DNA from: Bacillota bacterium | GTDB lineage: Bacteria > Bacillota > UBA4882 > UBA8346 | Direction of reading: 5' to 3' | Length of the DNA stretch: 64,000 bases | NCBI GenBank assembly: GCA_023429995.1 | Contig: JAEZCE010000052.1 | Coordinates: 124,001 to 188,000 of the forward strand | Shown: one piece after another, positions 55,960 through 64,000 of the stretch | How positions within the stretch are numbered: position 1 is the stretch's first letter | Layout: every line of letters begins with the position of its first letter | The notes under the pieces: model-generated | What the model saw: only the letters and a program-made list of their open reading frames with translations | What the model was told of the DNA's origin: nothing | The model's database searches: none | Translations under genes and position numbers: made by a program

Positions 55960-55978
55960 TTGTTCGTTTTTTGGACAA
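55960..55978. promoter_or_regulatory. Candidate ROK operator 2
   Basis: TTGTTCGTTTTTTGGACAA, differing from operator 1 at a single base, about 155 bp upstream of the binding-protein gene. The 630-bp divergent gap otherwise holds no supported gene. Confidence 0.6.
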
Positions 55979-56132
55979 ATTAAGTTTGGCTTTGGATGGA
56001 AAATGAATTATTTGATTTTCCGAAGCCGGGATAGGCAAGACAATCAAGAAAGTTTCGGGAAGGGGGGATTCTCCGAAAAAACGGGGCTTTTTCAACCGAA
56101 CTTAACTTAATTAATTGCGGAGGTGTGTTTCA

Positions 56133-57170
56133 ATGAAAAAAGTTGCTTCTTATTTGCTTGGTCTGTTGCTTTTAGTATTAACCTTTACAGTCCCCAACTT
56201 TGCCGCTCAAAAGGGCCTTACTTATGGTTATGTGACTCCCGGCCCTGATACCTGGTACAAAAGAGATGTTGATGGATTTGTTTGGGCTGCTAAAATGAAG
56301 GGAATTAAAACCGTGGTTTTGAATTCGGATTATGATGTTCAAAAAGAAGTATCCAATATTGAGTCCCTCATTACTCAAGGTGTCGATGGCATGGCGATCT
56401 TCTCCTTCAATCAGCAGGGCGCCATCACGGCCGCAAAGAAATGTAAAGAGGCGGGAATTCCTCTGGTAACGGTTGATAATTGCGGTCAGGCTTTGGCGAC
56501 CGGAAATGACATTGTTGCTGCCGTTGATTTTGATTGGAAAGCTATGGGCAAGAACTATGCCGAATATTTTGCCAATAAATTTCCGGGCAAAAAAGTGGCA
56601 TTAATCACAGGTATGCTTGAGCATCTACCGGTTCAAATGATCACCGGCGCGATGAAAGAACGCCTGAAAGAGCTCGGTAAAAATGAAATTGTCGCTGTCC
56701 GGGATGGCAAATACGACCCGCCGACCGCTGTAAACCAAGCGCAGGATTTGGTTCAATCCGGCGCTAAATTCGATATCCTTTGGATCATGAATGAAGATAT
56801 GGCTGCTGCCGTTATCCGATATCTTAAAAACCAAGGTTTACTGGAAAAATATACTGTTATTGCCCAGAACGGTTCCCCGGTGGGTATTCCGCTTGTCCAG
56901 AATGGTGAGTTGAATTATACGATTAGTAGCTCGCCGGGATGGGAAGGAATGGTTTCCCTACTCGCTTTACACCAATTTGTTTCCGGGGATTCCAAGAAAA
57001 AGAACCAACAGATTATGTTGCCGGTTATCCCGGTTACCCGCGGGAATGTTTCGGATAAAACCAAAGTTGTGCCTTGGGAATGCGATACGGTTTGGATTGG
57101 GTTGACAAAACAATACTTCCCGAAATTGGGATCTTATTTGCCGGCTCCAAACAAAGCGCCCAAGCCCTGA
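56133..57170 (+). CDS. RbsB-type sugar-binding protein
   Basis: 345 residues. Sec signal peptide (MKKVASYLLGLLLLVLTFT, cleavage near NFAAQ), then a periplasmic-binding-protein-1 fold with GVDGMAIFSFNQQGA and IPLVTVDNCG. Start at ATG 56133 with GGAGGTG upstream. Substrate probably a monosaccharide or polyol. A MITE-like element separates it from its ATPase gene. Confidence 0.9.
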   Translation: MKKVASYLLGLLLLVLTFTVPNFAAQKGLTYGYVTPGPDTWYKRDVDGFVWAAKMKGIKTVVLNSDYDVQKEVSNIESLITQGVDGMAIFSFNQQGAITAAKKCKEAGIPLVTVDNCGQALATGNDIVAAVDFDWKAMGKNYAEYFANKFPGKKVALITGMLEHLPVQMITGAMKERLKELGKNEIVAVRDGKYDPPTAVNQAQDLVQSGAKFDILWIMNEDMAAAVIRYLKNQGLLEKYTVIAQNGSPVGIPLVQNGELNYTISSSPGWEGMVSLLALHQFVSGDSKKKNQQIMLPVIPVTRGNVSDKTKVVPWECDTVWIGLTKQYFPKLGSYLPAPNKAPKP

Positions 57171-57226
57171 TCCCAGTGAATGAAAAAATTAATTCCGGGA
57201 TGAAGATTTAAGGTAATTTTGAAGTG

Positions 57227-57330
57227 GGGGGCTGTCTTTCGAAACGATTATCGATCGAGATATACAATATAAAAGTTTTCGATAGGGTATATCTCATTGG
57301 GTTTCAATAATTCTTCAGACAGCTTCCCCA
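57227..57330. mobile_element. MITE-like element with GCTGTCT terminal inverted repeats (copy 2)
   Basis: About 104 bp. GGGG..GCTGTCT (57227-57237) faces AGACAGC..CCCC (57317-57329). Inner inverted repeat GAGATATAC (57257-57265) / GTATATCTC (57287-57295). Shares the ends and the GATATACAATAT-type inner left arm with the element at 5581-5693, but most of the rest differs. It lies within an operon between the binding-protein and ATPase genes. Confidence 0.6.
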
Positions 57331-57365
57331 TTATATCCCAATGTGAAAGGGGGCGCTGACAGCAG

Positions 57366-58880
57366 ATGGATCAGATAGAACAGACGGAAATCCTGGCTGT
57401 CCATGATATTGCAAAAACTTTCGGCGATACGGCAGCTTTAAAAAATGTACAGTTCAATCTTATCGCCGGAGAGGTACATTGTTTGGTGGGAGAGAACGGA
57501 GCGGGCAAATCCACGCTTATTAAGATACTCTCCGGAGCCCAACAACCGGATCAAGGAGAAATAATAGTTTTTGGCAAAGAATTTTCCCGCCTTACTCCGG
57601 ATTTGGCGCTGGAGATGGGAATCGCTACAATTTACCAAGATATTGAGTTGATTGAGTCTCTTAGCGTGGCTGACAATATTTTTCTGGGACATGAAATAAA
57701 AAATAAATTCGGGACGATCGATTATGCCGCCCAAAATCGAAAAGCCCGGGAATTAATGGATTCTATAAGTATCAGTATTTCCGAGACGGCACTGGTGGAG
57801 GATCTTGCTCCTGCTCAGCAGCAGACTCTGCAAATTGTCAAAGCATTACACATTCACGCCAAGATTATGATTATGGATGAACCAACCTCCTCGCTGGGTG
57901 TTGAAGAAACCAAAGCCTTGATGGATCTGGTGCGAAGATTAACCTCCCAAAAAATTGGGGTTATCTATATATCGCATTATTTAGACGAAATCTTTGAAAT
58001 CGGCGATCGGATTACGGTATTAAAAGATGGCCAAGTGGTAGAGACTTTTGAAACTAAAAAGTCGGATATTAAAATGATTACCAAGAGTATGATCGGCAGG
58101 GAACGTTCGCTTTTTTACAACCGGGAAAAAGTTACGACCGGTCCGGTTGTCTTTCAGGCCCGGAAGTTAAGCCGGCAAGGGCTATTTGAGAACGTCAGTT
58201 TTGAACTTCATCAAGGCGAAATCCTTGGTTTTGGAGGAATTGTCGGCGCGGGCCGTTCTGAGTTGATGAACGTAATCTTTGGCGCCGATCAGAAAGATCA
58301 AGGAGAGCTCCTGATCAATGGCAGGGTAATCCATCCCGCCTCACCCAGGGACGCTATCGGCGAAGGATTGGCCATGATTCCGGAGGATCGGAAATTACTG
58401 GGTCTCTTTGATGTCCGTTCGGTCCTGGAAAATGCGATGATTGTCAAAAATGAGCTCCTTCACCTCCTTCTAAATCATAAACAAGAGCGGTCCGAGACTG
58501 AGAAATTAATCGACCGCCTTCATATAGTTACCGCGGGATTGGGATTGCCGGTAGGGTTTTTAAGCGGCGGGAACCAGCAAAAAGTGATTTTGGCCCGTTG
58601 GTTATTAAGCAAGGCGCAGGTCTTCATCTTTGATGAACCCACCAAAGGGGTCGATATCGGCGCTAAGGAACAAATCTATGAAATCATGATTGAGCTGGTA
58701 AAGGAAGGGAAAAGCATCTTGATGGTTTCCTCGGACATGCCGGAACTCATCTCCGTTAGCGACCGGATTGCCGTGATGCGAGAGGGTAAGCTGGTAACCA
58801 TCGTTAACTCCAAAGACGTCACCGAACAAGAATTGCTGGGATATTTTTTGGGTATTAGTGATAATGGAGGTAAAAAATAA
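57366..58880 (+). CDS. RbsA-type sugar ABC transporter ATPase (two ABC domains)
   Basis: 504 residues. The first domain has Walker A GENGAGKSTLIK and Walker B IMIMDEPTSSLG. The second has the degenerate Walker A GIVGAGRSELMN, signature LSGGNQQKVILAR and FIFDEPTKGVDIGAK, the usual RbsA/MglA pattern. AAAGGGGG lies ahead of the ATG. Its stop shares a base with the permease start. Confidence 0.94.
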   Translation: MDQIEQTEILAVHDIAKTFGDTAALKNVQFNLIAGEVHCLVGENGAGKSTLIKILSGAQQPDQGEIIVFGKEFSRLTPDLALEMGIATIYQDIELIESLSVADNIFLGHEIKNKFGTIDYAAQNRKARELMDSISISISETALVEDLAPAQQQTLQIVKALHIHAKIMIMDEPTSSLGVEETKALMDLVRRLTSQKIGVIYISHYLDEIFEIGDRITVLKDGQVVETFETKKSDIKMITKSMIGRERSLFYNREKVTTGPVVFQARKLSRQGLFENVSFELHQGEILGFGGIVGAGRSELMNVIFGADQKDQGELLINGRVIHPASPRDAIGEGLAMIPEDRKLLGLFDVRSVLENAMIVKNELLHLLLNHKQERSETEKLIDRLHIVTAGLGLPVGFLSGGNQQKVILARWLLSKAQVFIFDEPTKGVDIGAKEQIYEIMIELVKEGKSILMVSSDMPELISVSDRIAVMREGKLVTIVNSKDVTEQELLGYFLGISDNGGKK

Positions 58881-59851
58881 TGAATGAACTCGGCGCGATA
58901 TTAAAAAAGAAAATTCTCGCCAATCAATGGTTTTTTCTACTGGTGGTTGTGATTGTTCTTTCAATTATTGCCGGGACGGTAAACAGTCGCTATTTCTGGC
59001 CGGGAAATATAAGCAATTTATTGGGTCAAATTTCGGTTTTAAGTTTGGTCGCCTGTGGCGCAACGATTCTAATTATCTCCGGAAACTTCGATATCTCGGT
59101 GGGCGCCAACATCGGCCTTTCTTCGGTGATTATGGCAATGTTGATGAGAAACGGGGTTTACCCCCCGCTGGCGGCTTTGATCGGGATATTGATAGCGATT
59201 ACCTGCGCATCTTTTATTGGTGGAGCTTCCATTCTTTTTAAAGCTCCTTCATTTATTATTTCTTTAGCTGCGATTGGAGTCTTTCAAGGAATTGCTTTAT
59301 TTATTACCCAAGGTACCATTCAAACGATTTATGGACAATTTGAGATGTTGGGCGGTATGAAGTTCTTTAATTTTCTTCCGTTGCTGTTTGTCATCGCCAT
59401 CGTAGGATATATCATTATTCATTTTATTTTGGCCCATACCCAATTGGGACGTTCTGTCTACGCGATTGGGAATAATGAACGCGCAGCATATTTAGCCGGT
59501 ATTCATGTAAACCGGAAGAAAATGATCTTTTTCGCCCTGAACGGTCTGTTTGTCGGTTCTGCAGCGATGCTGCTGCTTTCCAGAGTTGGAGCGGCTCAAC
59601 CGAGCACCGGTTCGGGTATCGAACTTCAGGCCATCGGCTCGGTTGTAATCGGCGGCGCTCCGATGGCTGGAGGCAAGGGGAATGTAGTGGGGACTTTCTT
59701 CGGGGTTTTGCTCTGGGGGGTTATTGCCAACGCATTGAATATGATGCGGGTTAATGCTTATATCCAGGATATAATTATCGGACTTCTGATTATCTTCGCG
59801 GTTGCGGTTAGTTCGTTGCGTTTGCGGACGGAAAAGGCAGCGATGGGATGA
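58880..59851 (+). CDS. RbsC-type sugar ABC transporter permease
   Basis: 323 residues with eight to ten TM helices and the family regions ILIISGNFDISVGANIGL and AIGNNERAAYLAGIHVNR. Coupled to the ATPase gene by a one-base overlap and preceded by GGAGG. Last gene of the transporter operon. Confidence 0.93.
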   Translation: MNELGAILKKKILANQWFFLLVVVIVLSIIAGTVNSRYFWPGNISNLLGQISVLSLVACGATILIISGNFDISVGANIGLSSVIMAMLMRNGVYPPLAALIGILIAITCASFIGGASILFKAPSFIISLAAIGVFQGIALFITQGTIQTIYGQFEMLGGMKFFNFLPLLFVIAIVGYIIIHFILAHTQLGRSVYAIGNNERAAYLAGIHVNRKKMIFFALNGLFVGSAAMLLLSRVGAAQPSTGSGIELQAIGSVVIGGAPMAGGKGNVVGTFFGVLLWGVIANALNMMRVNAYIQDIIIGLLIIFAVAVSSLRLRTEKAAMG

Positions 59852-59949
59852 TTCAACTTGAGTTTGCTTAAGTAAAAAGTTCACAATCATTGAGTAGTTA
59901 GCTTTCACAACAGATGAATTACATGGGAAAGCGGCTACTGCAGATGAGA

Positions 59950-59990
59950 AAAGTCTTCGATAATATATGGAATATCATCGAAGACTTTTT
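59950..59990 (+). terminator. Terminator after the transporter operon
   Basis: 12-bp stem (AAAGTCTTCGAT at 59950-59961, ATCGAAGACTTT at 59977-59988) with T residues. Confidence 0.85.
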
Positions 59991-60068
59991 AATAGGCTTT
60001 CTTTCGCGAATAATAAGTAAATTACAGCGTGAAAGATATCAACACAGCAATATTAACTAAAGTGAGGC

Positions 60069-60743
60069 TCATAACAGTTCGTCTACATAGGATACGCCTT
60101 CGACCAAGCTAATTGCTTCATAAAACGCAGGCTGATCTACTTTCAGGGGTATTTTGATGGACAGTACGATACCGATGGTTTCACTATCCAGATTCCTGTT
60201 TTTGGTCATTTCATAGGAATATATTTTGCATTCGTTACTTTTCAAATATCCGAATAGTTTTCGGAGGACCCTTAAGCTTTCCAATTCTATGTATAAATCG
60301 CAGATATGGGAATTCTTGCTAAACCAATCATCCAGACGATGGAAAATAGTCATGACCAAAAAAATAAAGATACAGCTGATGATGGCGCCTTTGTAAAAAC
60401 CAATACCGATTGCCAGCCCCATACAGGCAGAGGCCCACAAGCCGGCGGCGGTCGTTAGTCCCCTCACTTTCCGATCGTTTGTTACAATGATGGTTCCAGC
60501 CCCCAGAAAGCCAATCCCGCTGATAACCTGAGCTCCAATTCGGGCAACATCTCCTGAATGAAATACTTCAACAATATATTGATTGGTAAGCATCGCCAGA
60601 GCAGAACCCAGGCAAACGAGAATGTGGGTTCGAAAACCTGCCGCCCGTTTCATTTTGCCTCTTTCATAACCAATTACGCCGCCACATAGGATCGCCAGTA
60701 ACAGCCGTAATACAATGGAAACCGTATCCACGCCATTAAACAT
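60069..60743 (-). CDS. mgtC: MgtC/SapB-family membrane protein
   Basis: 224 residues. Four to five N-terminal TM helices with the MgtC signatures GGVIGYERG, GIGFLGAGTIIV and VRGLTTAAGLWASA, then a C-terminal cytoplasmic ACT-like domain (about 145-224). MgtC-type proteins affect Mg2+-limited growth and membrane potential. Minus strand, 21 bp after the GH1 gene's end, so possibly co-transcribed. Confidence 0.92.
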   Translation of the reverse strand: MFNGVDTVSIVLRLLLAILCGGVIGYERGKMKRAAGFRTHILVCLGSALAMLTNQYIVEVFHSGDVARIGAQVISGIGFLGAGTIIVTNDRKVRGLTTAAGLWASACMGLAIGIGFYKGAIISCIFIFLVMTIFHRLDDWFSKNSHICDLYIELESLRVLRKLFGYLKSNECKIYSYEMTKNRNLDSETIGIVLSIKIPLKVDQPAFYEAISLVEGVSYVDELL

Positions 60744-60764
60744 CTGATTTCCTCAACTCCAAAT

Positions 60765-64000
<3,236 letters not shown>

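Overview
The window looks like chromosomal DNA of a spore-forming Firmicute (Bacillota) that also has an outer membrane. SpoVT next to mfd and an HtrA-RlmH pair are Firmicute gene neighbourhoods. A TolC-family channel with an EmrAB-type pump, and an O-antigen-ligase-like protein, point to a diderm envelope of the kind found in Negativicutes or Limnochordia/Hydrogenispora-like lineages. I cannot name the genus. GC content is moderate, and good Shine-Dalgarno sites and strong intrinsic terminators are common.

Layout. 1-9712 is core chromosome: 5'-truncated mfd, an O-antigen-ligase/TPR protein, spoVT, a small hypothetical protein, a methyltransferase, htrA and rlmH. Downstream of rlmH the window becomes a mosaic. 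9713-11826 is a small WYL-regulator/DJ-1 cassette. 11827-23069 carries a citrate lyase cluster with an aconitase-family hydratase, a PrpF-family isomerase and a LysR regulator. 23070-29998 is a sucrose import and phosphorolysis operon. 30000-36130 is a decayed conflict-system region: a VbhA-type antitoxin with a broken Fic gene, a frameshifted TOTE primase-helicase-PLD gene, and a broken MNT/HEPN pair. 36746-40305 is a lipid-methyltransferase/PAP2/VanRS-like operon sitting between two remnants of a second TOTE gene. 40917-45637 is a TetR-controlled EmrAB-TolC pump. 45833-50220 holds a Crp-like regulator, a DUF362 ferredoxin protein, a nucleotidyltransferase, a methyltransferase and a TetR regulator. 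50354-50647 is a 42-bp tandem repeat. 51178-59851 is a divergent ROK-controlled locus for a rare ketose or inositol-like sugar (two TIM-barrel epimerases, a Gfo/Idh dehydrogenase and an RbsBAC-type transporter). The end holds an MgtC protein, a GH1 6-phospho-beta-glucosidase and a 5'-truncated ADP-ribosylglycohydrolase-like protein.

The most notable signal is a family of directly repeated sites related to the last codons of rlmH plus the bases just after its stop. The native site is at 9689-9722, with relatives near 11767, 30929, 34872, 40650 and 45648. The conserved 3' end of rlmH is the known attachment site of staphylococcal SCC elements. Here the repeats divide the 36 kb after rlmH into segments, several carrying toxin-antitoxin or conflict genes, which looks like serial SCC-like cassette insertion. 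In three copies the repeat is followed by a long hairpin, and several copies precede an extended -10 promoter. No recombinase gene is visible, so the mechanism is inferred. Duplicated pieces of the TOTE gene and a 45-bp Fic scar repeated 16 kb away show that the region has been rearranged by recombination and decay.
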